Source: Ignelater luminosus (taxonomy: Eukaryota > Arthropoda > Insecta > Coleoptera > Elateridae). Taken from it: a stretch of 64,000 nucleotides of DNA. Within the stretch, counting starts at the first letter, position 1; every line of letters starts with the position of its first letter. A program made the position numbers and the translations under genes. The notes under the pieces were generated by a model. It saw only the letters and a list, made by a program, of their open reading frames with translations. It was not told where the DNA came from and made no database searches. Positions 1 through 13,121 of this stretch are shown here, in pieces. Where the stretch lies: assembly GCA_011009095.1 (NCBI GenBank), contig VTPC01091051.1, forward strand, positions 146,957-210,956, read 5' to 3'.

Positions 1-3000
1 GACACCAACATGGGTAAATGCTTGTATTGGTACTATTGGAACTGTACTAACTGATTGAATAATACTTTGCCTGCAATGAACAGAAAAATTCAATCAATCG
101 CCAAACATTCGGCACCTTTGTATATCTACCTACTCGAGAAAGCCTTGTAATTCAAGAATGTCAAGAAGTCATTTCGACTAACACATTGCTTTAATTCTTC
201 TTACTCTTTATGTTCTCAAAATGGCTTCAAAGTTTTCCTTAAGGATTACAAATGTTACAGCCACAAAAAGAAAATCAAAATTCTATCAACTGTTAGCAGC
301 ACAAACTGGATACATTGCCTTTGATTTCGTTACTTTTTTAGAAGAGGCATATATCCTGATTCCTGAATCACTAAAAGTGCGGTACAATTTAATGAAACCA
401 TCACTAATTGTTACCAAAAACATAAAATTTAAAACATTGGAACCTTTGGACCATGTTTTACGTAACAGGAATTAACTCTTTATTTGTACATACACTTCAA
501 GAATTCAACAGATTTTTAAACCTGCATTGTTATATGCTATTAAACTTTATCATGTTATATATAAAAGAAGACTTTTAAAAGATCATTTATTATGTCCAAG
601 TTATTTTTCCAGTAGCATTTTTCTGGTGGTTTAGCCAACCAAAGTGTACCGTTGAATTAAAAACGTTTATTGTTGTTATAATTACAGTCGTAAATTTCGT
701 TGTAATTACAGTGTTAAGAAATGGATCATTTAGTTTTTAAAATAACATCAACAGTGAAAAACACAACAGAAGAAAAAACGTTATATATGTATATACTAAA
801 ACATATTTTTAAATATTTGTTTTTTTTTATTATCTAGAATATTCAAGTCGAGAACAAAAATAATGCCTCCTACAATTTCAAAAACGGCTTCCTTTTTATT
901 TTTATTATAATCTTAGAACAAACAAATAATTAAATGAGATTTTATTACGGGCGGTAGCTATATATTAAAACGAAGATAACTGAAAAGTCGAAATAAAAAT
1001 ATCCAGTTATCTAAGGAAAAACAAGGTTTTAATAAATAACGCGGCTCTTTTAAATTTCTTCATTATATAGGCTTAAATATTTAAATTTTCAAACGTTATG
1101 TGTGAGAGATATTTATTTAAGAATTTAGTAAAATAATAAGTAATACCATGTTATTACAATGTTTATTAATGGCTGTTACATACACGTTAGGCAAATAAAA
1201 TTTTTCGCTATTTAAATTATGTGTAAACTTTGGTGCCTTCCAAGTAAATTATACGGCTTCCAAATGTGCCGACTTTGCGTCTTTATTACTTAACATTAAT
1301 TATTATTAGCTTTACATAGCCGTACTTGTTTTAAATATTACGGGTTTAGAAGATTAATTGTACCGGAAATTAAGTAGGTTCGTTTTAAGAGTTTTCTTGG
1401 GAATACGAAATGGAATCAATAAAAGCGGGTTTTAATGTATCTGTAAGGTTTTATCGCGTAATTAATAAATGGAAATATTTGAAGAGAGAAAAAGCTTTTC
1501 TCACTTTGCTATTGTATCTCATGAATCATAAATAAAAATCCTTTAGTGGATTTCTAATGTAGGAAAGTTTTAATGCAAGCCTCAATTTATTCCTATAAAT
1601 GTGGTTTTCGAATTTAACTATCCGTATATTTTGACTAATAAGTTATCCAATATCATCAACTGCTTGGTAATGAGTAGTTTATTATGGCAAAATATAAATT
1701 TGAATGGTTAAGCTTTTCATTCAAAACAAAATGAAAGGAAGAATTCCAATGTACGGTCTAAATTCCGTAGGAATAATAAAGTAAAATGTCGCCGTTATTT
1801 GATATGTATACATATTAAATTAAATAACATGAAAAGTAAGTAAGCTGATCCTCCATAATATACTACCTAAGAGCAATTTTGCAACGCAGTGACGAAACAA
1901 TATTGTAAAAACACCAGAAAACGATTTTGTAGGCTGGACTCAATCTTCAAAAGAATATAAGATGGAGTTTACCTTGATATAGAACAAAAAAACAGTATCA
2001 GCTCAACGAGAGCAAAATCTTGGTGTTGAACAAACTATATTGGAGGAATAGTGGATTGGGAAAAGATAATACCTGTGAAACCAACCGACTAAGAATCATT
2101 CAGAATCCAATGAGGAAATCTTACAAAATAGCTTATCGACACGTCAGTATTGGGGAAAGATAAAAGCTAAAAACAGTTTAGTAAGAAACTGTAAAATCAA
2201 AAGCGTTGGGTTTTGTTTAATTTTCTTTTTTCAATCAAGACCTACTCTTCATCGAATCAATATTTAACTTTCAGATTATTTCAACCATGCGAAATTTGTT
2301 GTTAGACGAAGATAATTTTTGCATTGTAAATAAGCATTAACATATGCTCTGTAATTTTAAATACAAAGCGAAGAGACAAAATCTCCTCTTGGCGGACAAT
2401 CTACAAACCAGATGCGTTTAGGAATGGCATTTCAAAGTAACTGAATGGTATGTAAAGAACTTTATACGACGGACGCAACGGTAAGCAACAACGTTTTCAT
2501 TACAGTTTGCATTGATGATGAAATTATTTTGAATCAAAAGAGATGGGCAGCGAGCTATTAATAATAATAAAAATAATAATGAAATACGAGTCGAACGGCA
2601 GGATTCCATTTACATTGCATTATACGTATTTCTTCAAAATTGATTAAAACTTCTAGTTTATGCCTTAATATATCGAGTACATTTCATATTTTATCCATGA
2701 AGTGTCCTGCTATAGTTCAAACGTTTTTGCTCATTTAGGTGAAGTAATCGCTAGATTCAGTAACGCTGCAGTTTAGCTTTGTAAGAACGATAGATTCCAT
2801 AATATCATACATTAAGCTAGAGGGGACAATACTCGACAGATGTCGTCAAAATCAGTTTTGTGAAAGTAGAAAAGAGAACTCTGGGTACACTGAGAGCGGT
2901 ATGATTCAAATTCCTGCTTAGATTTTGCTAGGGTAACTTCGAGTCTTAAATTTCTTAAAAAGCTTCAATACAAAAAATCTTCGAAGTTAGAAATACTGCA

Positions 3001-6000
3001 AATGAGTATGACGTAGTTTTTTTCTAAATGAATCCAAAATCCTTGTTGTGCATAACAACTATTTATGATGTACCACATTATCAGAGGAAAACAATTTGGT
3101 ACAACGTTTATCAATTTTACTGTCTATGACAAGACGCGCCCTAAAGAGCGGGCAAGCAAAGCTAGCAAGTTATTTTTAAACAAAACATTACAAGAATTTA
3201 GAATTTAATTGTAAGGGTCCTCTTAGGTTAATACGACAGACAGCTATCTTTGGTGTACCTAGCATCGTATATTTACCACGCACAATAATAATTACTTGCG
3301 TTTTGCCATTTTGTATGTAATCTGTGTTTCAGCTTAGGGTATATTCAATCAATGAGGTGAGGTTCATGTTGTATTACCTATTTTCAGTTTTCAGCAGTTT
3401 GATGTTTCTTTTTTCCAAGTATTGCATATGAATGATCACCAAGCAAATGTTAGCTTGATGGTGATCACTACGAACTTCCTAGGAGGCTATCGAACTGTAA
3501 GTACAGTAAAGGTGAAGAACAAAGTTAAGCATCTAGATGGGGATAACCCAAAGCAAGCCACAGATGAAGATGACAGATCTTCTAAAATGAAATATTCAAT
3601 GAAAAAGGTTTTAATGCAAACAAAGTCAATAATTTATCATAGTGATATTGCACAGAATTTTCTAAATTCTGATTTTGTAAAGCGAGATACAACCAAGTAA
3701 AAATAGTCCACGTAGTTAACGAGCTGTAAGAAATAACGTAATAATTTTGTTTGGCCATTTGTAAATTAGCTGTCGCTTCAATAGATTTTCTTCATGAGCG
3801 TACTCAATCTATAAATTTTGGATTTCCAAATACTTACTGTTTGTCCGTTCTATTTTACTCTATTGCATAGCCACCCTAGGACTATAAAATGCAATGGGAA
3901 TCAACTAGCTAGATGTTTATTTCAAAGATAAATTAAATTGAAGTCAACTATAGGCGAGTATATGTCAAAAGAAAATAATTGAAGCAAACTACAGAAAAAC
4001 TACTGAAAATCGTTTTTTCTATCGAGTTTCTTTACGAAACAGATATTTTCACGTCTGCTTCAAAATTAAAGTACATCTTTGAATTTAGCGAGTAAGAAGA
4101 TGTCTTAGTAAACTACGATTCAATTTCTACCCTACACAAATTAATCAGGCGCCAAGATTCAAGTAAACAAAACACAGAAACAAAGAAATAAAATGCCCAC
4201 ATAATAATAATAGTACCTATAACTAAGATTAAATATCTAAAAATATCTTTATTAATATATAAAATAATTAAAAACTTTTAATTTTACATTGTTTCTAGAA
4301 AATAAATAAATCCTCGATCAGACAATATTATTGAATAATTGAGATATTTAAATCTCTTTTTGTTAAGAAAAATAGTAGGATTCCCCGTCTTTTCAATTTA
4401 AATGTCAAACAATTCAATAAAATTGGATTTTTTTCATTTTTTTCTTAATGGCATCTTTACATTTCAGATAACAATAAGTAAATGAACTTAAAGTTAATAG
4501 GATTTTTGTATTATATCATTGAGGGTGCTTTTGCCCTTTTATTCAATTTTATTATTGTTGCTCTCTCCTACTGAATCGATTCCACTTCTTTTTCTTGTAG
4601 AAACTCGCTAATATATTACGAATACGTTTCGTAAAGTTGGGATGAGATAAATTGGGAAACAAACTTGAAACAAAGAAAACTGTTGAATCAGAAGAAAAAG
4701 AGCAAAAATTTCCCAAATAACAATTTAAAACCTATACAATTAAGCGGGGTTCGTTAAATTCGATAAAAATCAGAGGGGAAAAACGAAAAAAAATCTAAAA
4801 TATATAACTGTATAAAAACATAAAAAAGACATAAATAGTCACAAGAATTTGGATTAAAATGCATTTATTTTAACACTGCATTACTTGCGTCTTCTTTCAC
4901 ATTTGTTGGATAAAATACAACGAAACAAAGATGGAAATGCACCGGTCACGTAAGACCTAAATGAATCGTGACACTCCTACATTTAAGCCGAATTCAATGC
5001 AGTTTTTGGTTATTTTATTTTTTCAAAGTTGTTTAACATGTTTTAACCAAGTGAAGTTTAGTATAAAGAAATTTTAAGCATTTTTTAGAGGATTCTTTTC
5101 AATATTAAGTTGGGTTTACCTGACATAAGACATTAAATTACTTGTAAACGTTTTTAAATGTCAGATAAGCATTTTTTATATAAGCAATTATACAAAACAG
5201 CCCCAACTAACTCTCGACTCCTTTTTCTCCCGTTTCTTTTTTTCTTTCTTATTTATTAATACATTTTAAATGCATGCGGCGAGGATAAACCTAAATTATT
5301 TTTAGTTTACAACACCCAGAGGTGAGTTCTAACAATGCTTAATAATTTCCATATTTAAACACTTTTTAGGGTACTGCGTTCTTATTTTGTGTTGTGGGTT
5401 AGATAAGTATTTAGGAAGAAAAATCTTTCGCAACGTAAATTAACGATAAAAATCAAGGGTTAATGGTAACAAAACAAATTAAAAGCAACTTTCTCACACT
5501 TAAAACGCCAATTTTTCTTTATCATTGTTTCCGCCTCCAGTTAACTAACGATAAGAATTCAGGAAAAACTTTAAAATTGTAAAAAATTAATGATTAGGTT
5601 TATGTGTGATAAGAATGAATAATAGCAGCATTTAAAAGAATGAATTTCGGAATTAAGCTTCGGATTTTTCTATTTCTTTTTTTATAGAGAAGGGTTAAGT
5701 TGGTTGGTTGTTCGATAATTAAAATGTGGAATCGGCACTACAGTCGTTACGAATCCTGACGAGCTTAAAGCGCGTATTTAATAGATATAAAGAGATCTAG
5801 GGAGGCCATTAGTCACGCAATGGACGACTATAAACATGGATTGCATAACTTCTTCTATCGTTTATGAATGAACAAACACTCTCCCACAATAATCCTTAGT
5901 TAACTTTAATAATGGTTCTTTTTAATTTGAATTTTGTTTTTGTCTTTTCGTTGTTTATTTGTGCTAATGACATATTTAGTTATTATTGTTATTAAGATGA

Positions 6001-9000
6001 CAAACACAAAATTAAACTAAAAATGCTTTTTCCTTTGAATGGATATTCCTAAAACACTGTCATGCTTAATCTAATATTATACCGGGTGTTCTGTATCTGC
6101 TCATTGATATCCGTAATGTATGTATCCTTCCATATACTCCGACTTTATTTTTTTATAATCAGACTAAAGCCTTTATTTTAGAAGCCTTTTTCTTTACGTT
6201 CTCACCAATAGGCAACCCACATAGCTTCCATCAGTACAATCAATTATTGGTTTTACCATACTGTCACTGATGAAATTTACAGCGATCTTCCTCGTATTTT
6301 GAAAATCTAACAATACAGCTCTTGCTTCTTACATTCTAAAGACACTATATAACCTAGTAAGGCAGAAAAAGTCGAAGTAGTAGCAAATTAGTTCGGACTT
6401 TAATTACATACTACTGCAATAGGATACCATCGCACATTTAATTACCACTTTGAACATAAAAAATGCAAGTGCAGTCCCATGTATCATCTCAGCTTTAATA
6501 AAACCCGAAAGTGCAATGCGTGTTGCCTATTTCTTAAACTAATTTAAAAAGTTTTCTTTAGTCATGTATCAATGACAATTCTTTCTTATAAAAGCAGGCA
6601 CGTTGTTCCCTTTAACCCCTTTTGCTCTAAATAGTCCCAACGGATCGCAGCTGCAATTTTTCTATGGGTAAGCTTAAGGATGTAAGACTAAAACATAACG
6701 AGACCCTCATAAATTAATTTTATTTTTTGCCAATACAAAGGTGAATTCAATTTTGATGTCTTTTGACAGTAAGGCTACATCAAATGGATGTTTTTTTCTA
6801 CCTTCCCACCAAATACCAGCCATGGTTAGTTATTGTTAAAATTTTATGAGTTTCAAGATGTCATGTAATTAGAAATTACATCCAATTAAAGTTATTATGA
6901 GAGGAATTTTAATTAAATTCAGGTAATATAGCTAGAAGATTTTTAGTTTTAGTCTAATCTAAACAATTTCTTTCTGCAATCGTAACCTATCATTAAGTAA
7001 TTATAACAAGGTTGTTTGCATTTTTCTTAGTTAATTAAGGGTGTGGTGGATACACAATGAAATAACACCAGGAAATAACAATGTAATAATCAGAAACATT
7101 GGCCAAAATAAGGTTTAGGATCTATAGCGCCATTGCAATGTAAACATGGGCATTTGAACATAATAATTTCATCATGTTCAAGAAACAAATAAAGAAATCA
7201 AAATTGATTTTTGATACACGTACTGTAATTGCTTAACGTGGTGAGCAATGACTATTAAATTTTGACCACAATAGCAAAATCTTATTTAGACATTATTACA
7301 AGGGCAAACTTATAAGATTGAATAAAATGGTTTTCAATGACGACTGCATATTGTTATATTATCTAGACAGAATATACCCGAAAAGTTTTCGGAAACTAAT
7401 TTTCACCTACCGTAAGTATGTTAGCAAAAAAAACAAACATTCAAGCGATTTATTGCAGATAAATACCTAGCTAACTGAATAAACCACGTAAAAAGTAAAA
7501 GCTTTCCCATTCTATTAGAAATAACTTTAGGAAAAAAATCTAAAAAACTCATGTATTGCATATTATAATTGCTTGAGCAAAAAAACGAATTTTAATTGAA
7601 AACTTTTGTGTTTGTACCTGCATTTCTGCAGCCTGTCGAATGAGTTCAGTGAACTACTTTTAAGGTTGGGCTAACTAATTAATATAAAAAAAAGGAATTT
7701 CAATATCAACCAGACATGTAAAATGGAAATTTTAAAATTTATGGAATAATTTGCAAAAATATTCTTATTATTTCTTTCCTAAAGGAAAATTTGATTCGCA
7801 AGATTTCTTTTATATAATGTTAAATCTGCTAGAGAATCACAATTTTATAGCAATAAAAGATGCAAATTATGCTTAAATATTATTTGTTTTATTATGTGCT
7901 AAAATATTCTTGAGCAATTAAATTAAATGGATGAAGAAACAAACTGGATTTTTTCTTTTAATTTATATTGTCATGAACATGCAATAAAAATGCAAAATCT
8001 GTTTAAATTTACACCTTTATAAGAGCGCGTTTTAATTTTTTTGAGTTTATTTTAGATTTTCAAATTATATAAAAAACGGAACAATCGTTATTGTGGTTTT
8101 GTTATAATTATAGTAACAACACAACATAACATAGGTGTGTTATTAAGATTTTGCCCATAAATAAATTGTGTCACGATTTCTTTGGAAACATTACATCATT
8201 TTTTTTCCAGAAAAACTATATAAATTTGAATATTTGGGATAATATAAATAAAATACAATTGGTTTATTTTATATGTTTCATGTATAAAAAAGTAAGGTTA
8301 GGTCAGAGCTGTTTTTTATTTATAGTAATTTTTGGATCGGTTAAATCAAAAACAGAATAGTTAAAAAAGACCGAAAAACAAACGAATGTCAACATTTTAT
8401 GTCATTCTAACTGTAACTACAGAATTTATCGGTGATAAAACGTAAAATAGTTGAGCTGCTAGAGGTTTTACTCCGGTTGCGCGCATATAATTTCGTGTAG
8501 ATTACACCAAATTAATTAAAAAATCGTAAAATTAATTTTATTTTTTTGAACACTGCTACTTTCCTATCTAAAACTATAAATTTCTGTAATAAAAACCGAT
8601 ACAATTTGCTACTAATTCTTCTGATTAAAATATCCTGTTTCTTGTTACAACGGCATTGTTTGAGAGATCGTTGAATTTGATTAAAGAATTTTTGTTTAAT
8701 ATAATATTAGCATTTCTAATTGTTGGCTTTGATTTAAATTTAAAATTTAAATTGTAATACGCAAACAAATTGTTTGACTTAAAATCGTATAAAATCGGCC
8801 TTCGCTTAAAAACTAATATAAGCAAAAATAAGACGCTTCAAACATTAAACAAATAGGAAAATTAAAAATTTGCTGACGCATCTATACCTTTTGAAAAAGC
8901 ATATAGTTCATTACTTAAATGTCTTGATAATACCCAAACAAAACACGTTTTCTAATTAAAATAAAATTCAAAAACCTCCATACCTTATCAAAACAACTTT

Positions 9001-9779
9001 TCAGAAGTTTTCAGGCGTCTCTTGCATTTTCCTAATTTTCTTTAAACATCACCCGCACACGCGCACTGGAGATGCAATAATAATAATAACACCGGTAACA
9101 ACAATATTCGGTGCATTAATTCACTTCAACTTTGTATTTACATTAAAAAGATCTTCTGAAAATTATATAAATCACGTCGGCACTATAACTATGCAATAAA
9201 TAATATTTACAGTCAAATTTAAAATTGTAATGTATGCGTGAAGAACTCAAAACAATGTTTTTTTCAAGTTCTAATGATTTCACTAATTCTTAACTAACTG
9301 ATTGATTGTTTGATTAATTAGTTACACACAAATTTTAATGGAATTATACATTTTTGTAAACATAATCGTGTTTAAAACAGATCTAATGTGTAGAAAAATC
9401 TTCGGGACTAATCAGACGGAATTATTGTCAATATCACATTATTTGTAATAATAAACACAAGAACAAATGAGAAAATCCTGTCGATTTAACAAATTTCAAT
9501 CAGTCACAAATCACAGGATTTAAATCACTCAAAAAGCTGTGTGTGTATGTTATGTTTACAAGAGTAGTTTGTGGTTGTCATTCACAACAATGGGCAACAA
9601 TCAAAAAATTGTAGCAGCAGGGTTTTCACTGTATGCAAACTAAAAGTTCAAAATGATGCACAAGTCTTTTCACAAAGCGGGGAAAACAGCAAAAAAATAA
9701 TACTTTTACCAACAAAACGTTCTAAACTTATACAACAGCGGCTGCCAACCGACTGAATACTATTTTGATTTTAAAATGC
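1..9779. other. AT-rich non-coding stretch, no gene recognised
   Basis: I see no supportable gene here. The sequence is AT-rich with many short A/T runs and few long open frames. Short open frames at 221-475 (84 codons) and 3422-3700 (92 codons) resemble nothing I know and have no flanking gene structure. An imperfect hairpin lies at 3433-3467 (TGATCACC pairing with GGTGATCA, AAGC with GCTT). A solitary transposon-like end beginning ACCGGGTGTTC lies near 6081. It could be intergenic DNA or part of a very long intron. Confidence 0.5.
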
Positions 9780-10330
9780 CGCGTTACCCCCTCTTCGGTT
9801 CTCCCCACCATTAAGCCGAAAAATTCAGTTATATTCTGAAATTATATTGGTTCACTTTGTGAATAGGTACATTCAGATTAAAATTACAATTATTCGAAAC
9901 TTGTATTTGATATTAACTCGGAAATATGCAACGCGGTTGCCCCGAGAAGAATGTATGCGATGCGTCGATTGTTGCCTGCCGTCGTGGAGGTGGTATGAGG
10001 TGTGTGTATGCATGCATGTGGATGTGTGGATGTCTATCTGTGTGTGTGTCCACAGTTCGCAATGGAGAGTCGCTGCATCAGATTTGTGACAGATTCATTC
10101 ATGATAAGCGTACCTGTGATTGCGTGCCCAGTACACACACTCTCTCTCTTAGCGGCGAGGGGAGGGAACTGGACGTTCCCGAGGGTGTTTTCAACACATC
10201 GAGGGGATTCACCCAAAAGGGATACGTTGACGACGGCTTTGTTGAAAACGAGAAGACGTTTTGCCTCTCGTAATTACGTTGTTGCCCGCTTTATGAATAA
10301 AAGGGTGATCGTTTTAAACGACCATTGTTG
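9780..10330. promoter_or_regulatory. GC/CpG-rich patch, candidate promoter or 5' exon
   Basis: The base composition changes sharply from the AT-rich surroundings to a segment rich in G+C and CpG (for example gccgcg, cgatgcgtcg, gccgtcg, gacgacgg). It holds a degenerate GT-rich simple repeat at about 9999-10051 and a CACACACTCTCTCTCT tract at about 10132-10148 that contains GAGA-type motifs. Several overlapping frames are open on both strands (115 and 109 codons on plus, 60 on minus), which is expected where stop codons are rare, and none encodes a protein I recognise. In AT-rich insect genomes such patches often mark promoters or 5' untranslated exons. That reading is inference; orientation and transcription start are not determined. 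Confidence 0.35.
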
Positions 10331-11812
10331 ATTTACATAAGGGTGGACAGTAGAACGGGACAAGTGCAAGTACTTGTAAACAAAAGACGGTGGTTTTGAA
10401 CAAGTTTAGCTATTTAAATTGTAAAATATTTTTTCTTTAGCGTGTTAAAAGAAAGCCCTGGAGGCTGTTAAGAAAACAATTTGCAACATTTTTTAAAACT
10501 CTTTACAAGTAAAATACGCCATGAATAAATAAAGTCGCATTTAGAAAACAAATAAGAATCAGCAAAATATGCAAACCACTTCCAATTCTTAAAAAGTTAA
10601 AACTACCAGAGGTTAACAACAAAATTTGATTTAATTTTTGTTATGAACTTCAAACAGTTTTACAAAATTACACTTAGTTAACAAAAATAAATTTGTTAGT
10701 AAATGAATACAAATAAAAAACCAAAGCGCATTAGTCTTTCAGCAAGTCTAGGCCAGCTTGAAATAATTTTTTAGAAGTTCTAATTAGGCATAAAAATTTT
10801 TTTCAGAACTGATTTAATCACTTGACTAATTCATTCACAGTATTAATAGTTTCTTAACATTAACAATTATAGAATTTACAGATTACATTTCCGATTTTCT
10901 TTTGAAAGGTTAGAACAACAAAGGGGAAGTTTCAAAAACTCATTTCTCTAATTATTGTATTTCTAAATTAGATCTAATTCAAGCATCTTTTAAGTGAAGT
11001 CGCCTCTATCATAAAGCAAAAATATTTTAAATGCTAAACAGTTAATTGATCTTCATATTGAAAAGACAGTTTAATTATAATTTTAAAAACCAAATCTAAA
11101 ACCTGAAAAATGATTTATTAATTGATTCGATTAATATTTAATGAGAAAGTTGAACCACACACGTTACGCTTCTATTAAATTACAAGGAAATTGCTTAAAA
11201 CCTTGACAACTACTGTAATAAAAAAGCCTCAATTTGTAAATAACATAAGTATATGTATTACTAAAAAAGTTGTATTTTGTATTAAATCTGGAGATCCTAC
11301 TGGCCAATTAGTAATTAACAAATAAGAAATAATCTTAATACCTACGAAACGGAAATTCTATTTCTGCAGTAGTTTTATCAAACTTGCACGTTCCTTTTTC
11401 CCAACAGAAGCGCATAAAAATGTCGGCATCGCATATAGAAAAAAACCATAAAAACCCTCTTTTGAATCAAATTCAAGAAGGTAGAGGGAGCCGGTAGGTC
11501 AATGCCAAGGCAAAAACACAATTTTGTTAGTAAGACAAAAATCTATTTTTTCTGATTGGCTTGATATATTATTGAGAAATATTCAATATAACTTCTATTA
11601 AATTCGGATCATCTCACATCAGGTAAATAATGATGACTAACAATAAGACTATAAAATATGAAAAAATATGCACAACATCTAGTGATAAAAACGTTAAACT
11701 GTCGGTGGCACAAATAAACAATTTGTTCACTTAATGGTTAAAGATATTAAAACAAGAAAAAACCACTTTTATGTGTTTTTAGACTTCTTTTGAGAATGTG
11801 ATATTTAGATAA
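10331..11812. other. AT-rich non-coding stretch
   Basis: Nothing recognisable is seen between the GC-rich patch and the DD41D transposon. There are short A/T-rich tracts only and no open frame of note. Confidence 0.5.
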
Positions 11813-11814
11813 TA

Positions 11815-11845
11815 AAGGGTTTTCCAATAAGAGGTGTTATTTTGA
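11815..11845 (+). repeat. Left TIR of DD41D element
   Basis: This 31-bp terminal inverted repeat is identical to the reverse complement of 13089-13119. It is preceded by the TA target duplication. Confidence 0.95.
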
Positions 11846-11928
11846 ATAGCCCGCTATTTCGGTAGATGTCACTTTTGAAGCTATCATTTTTTGACATTTG
11901 ACAAGTAGAAACTACGCCATTAATAAAT

Positions 11929-13014
11929 ATGGAACGATACACGCTTCAACAACGCATTGAAATTATTAAAATTCACTATAAAAATGGTGAAAATTTGGCA
12001 GAGACGGTTCGTAAAACTCGAACATTTTTGGGTCACCGTGAAGCACCTTGTCGGACCGCAATACAGAAATTGGTGAAAAAATTCGAGCTCTTGGGACAAG
12101 TTAGTGATGTGAAGAATAAAACCCGTGCACGTCGCTCAAGAACAGCCGAGAATATTGCTGTTGTAGCCGAAAGTGTTAAAGAAAACCCAGGTTTGTCCAT
12201 TCCTCGTCGTTCTTTGGAATTAGCCATTCCACAAACGTCATTACACCGTATTTTGCATAAAGATTTGGGTCTTAAGGCTTATAAAGTCCAGTTAACACAA
12301 GAACTCAAGCCGGCCGATCATCAACAACGTCGTGTCTTTGCTGATTGAGTCGTTGAAATGCATGAAAATGATCCAGAATTCCATCGAAAAATCATCTTGA
12401 GTGATGAGGCCCATTTCCACCTCGGTGGCTTCGTCAACAAGCAAAATTGTCGGATCTGGGGCTCAGAAAATCCAAGAGTTATTGTTGAAAAGTCTCTCTA
12501 TCCTCAACGTGTGACTGTTTGGTGCGGTTTATGGTCCGGCGGAGTCATTGGACCTTACTTTTTCGAAAATGAGGCTGGAGCAACAGTTACGGTGACTGGA
12601 TTGCGCTATCGAGAGATGATTAACGATTTTTTATGGCCGGAATTGGATGGTATTGATCTGGACAACGTTTACTTTCAACAAGACGGCGCTACGTGCCACA
12701 CAAGCAACGAAACCATTGATCTTTTACGGAAAAAGTTTCCGGACCGTGTTATCTCTCGAAGAGGTGATCACAATTGGCCACCGAGATCTTGTGATTTAAC
12801 ACCTTGCGACTTCTTTCTTTGGGGCCACGTGAAAGAGAAGGTCTACGCCAACAGCCCAGCGTCGATTCAAGACCTCAAAGATGGAATTCGTGAGGCTATC
12901 GAGGACATAGGGCAGCCACTTTGCGATTTGGTTATGGAAAATTTCATGAAAAGGATATTGTCCTGTAAGCGTGGTCGTGGTGGTCATTTGCCTGATGTTA
13001 TTTTCCACTATTAA
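11929..13014 (+). pseudogene. DD41D transposase, one in-frame stop
   Basis: The frame is 361 codons long, beginning at ATG 11929 (MERYTLQQR) and ending at the TAA at 13012-13014. It is broken only by TGA at 12346-12348 (codon 140), most simply a TGG-to-TGA change because a tryptophan-type residue is usual at this place after the FAD motif. The N-terminal third is the helix-turn-helix DNA-binding region. The catalytic triad is complete: D159 (ILSDEAHF), D252 (FQQDGATCH) and D294 (DLTPCDFFLWG), with 41 residues between the last two. The enzyme would cut and paste the element at TA sites in the nucleus. The two halves are also separate open frames (139 and 218 codons), the second with an internal ATG at 12358. 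Overall length matches a normal transposase of this group, so the copy is one base from an intact frame. Confidence 0.93.
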
Positions 13015-13088
13015 CGGCATACCTTCCTCTTTATAATGATATAAACATCCGATCATTTATATTAAAAAATGGCACTTTTCTTTGAATA

Positions 13089-13119
13089 TCAAAATAACAC
13101 CTCTTATTGGAAAACCCTT
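13089..13119 (-). repeat. Right TIR of DD41D element
   Basis: This 31-bp terminal inverted repeat is identical to the reverse complement of 11815-11845. It is followed by TA at 13120-13121. Confidence 0.95.
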
Positions 13120-13121
13120 TA

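Larger units (their letters stand above)
11815..13119 (+). mobile_element. Tc1/mariner superfamily element, DD41D (rosa-type)
   Basis: This is a complete 1305-bp element bounded by perfect 31-bp terminal inverted repeats at 11815-11845 and 13089-13119 (outer end AAGGGTTTTCCAATAAGAGG). It is flanked on both sides by the TA duplication typical of the superfamily (11813-11814 and 13120-13121). It holds one transposase frame interrupted by a single stop. The spacing of 41 residues between the second and third catalytic aspartates assigns it to the DD41D group, known as rosa from Ceratitis rosa. The identical TIRs and single coding lesion suggest a fairly recent insertion. As it stands it cannot make full-length transposase, but it could be moved by an enzyme supplied from another copy. 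Confidence 0.95.

Noticed and set aside
221..475. 84-codon open frame near the window start
   Set aside because: No recognised domain, no homologue that I know and no surrounding exon structure; its length can occur by chance in 64 kb.
3422..3700. 92-codon open frame after a hairpin
   Set aside because: The product is Lys-rich without a recognisable motif. The hairpin at its start is imperfect and there is no supporting gene context.
9926..10331. Overlapping 115- and 109-codon frames in the GC-rich patch
   Set aside because: Several frames on both strands are open at once because the patch is GC-rich. Cys-rich stretches come from the GT simple repeat, so a real protein is unlikely.
12796..13056. 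86-codon minus-strand frame within the DD41D element
   Set aside because: It is the shadow of the transposase frame on the other strand.
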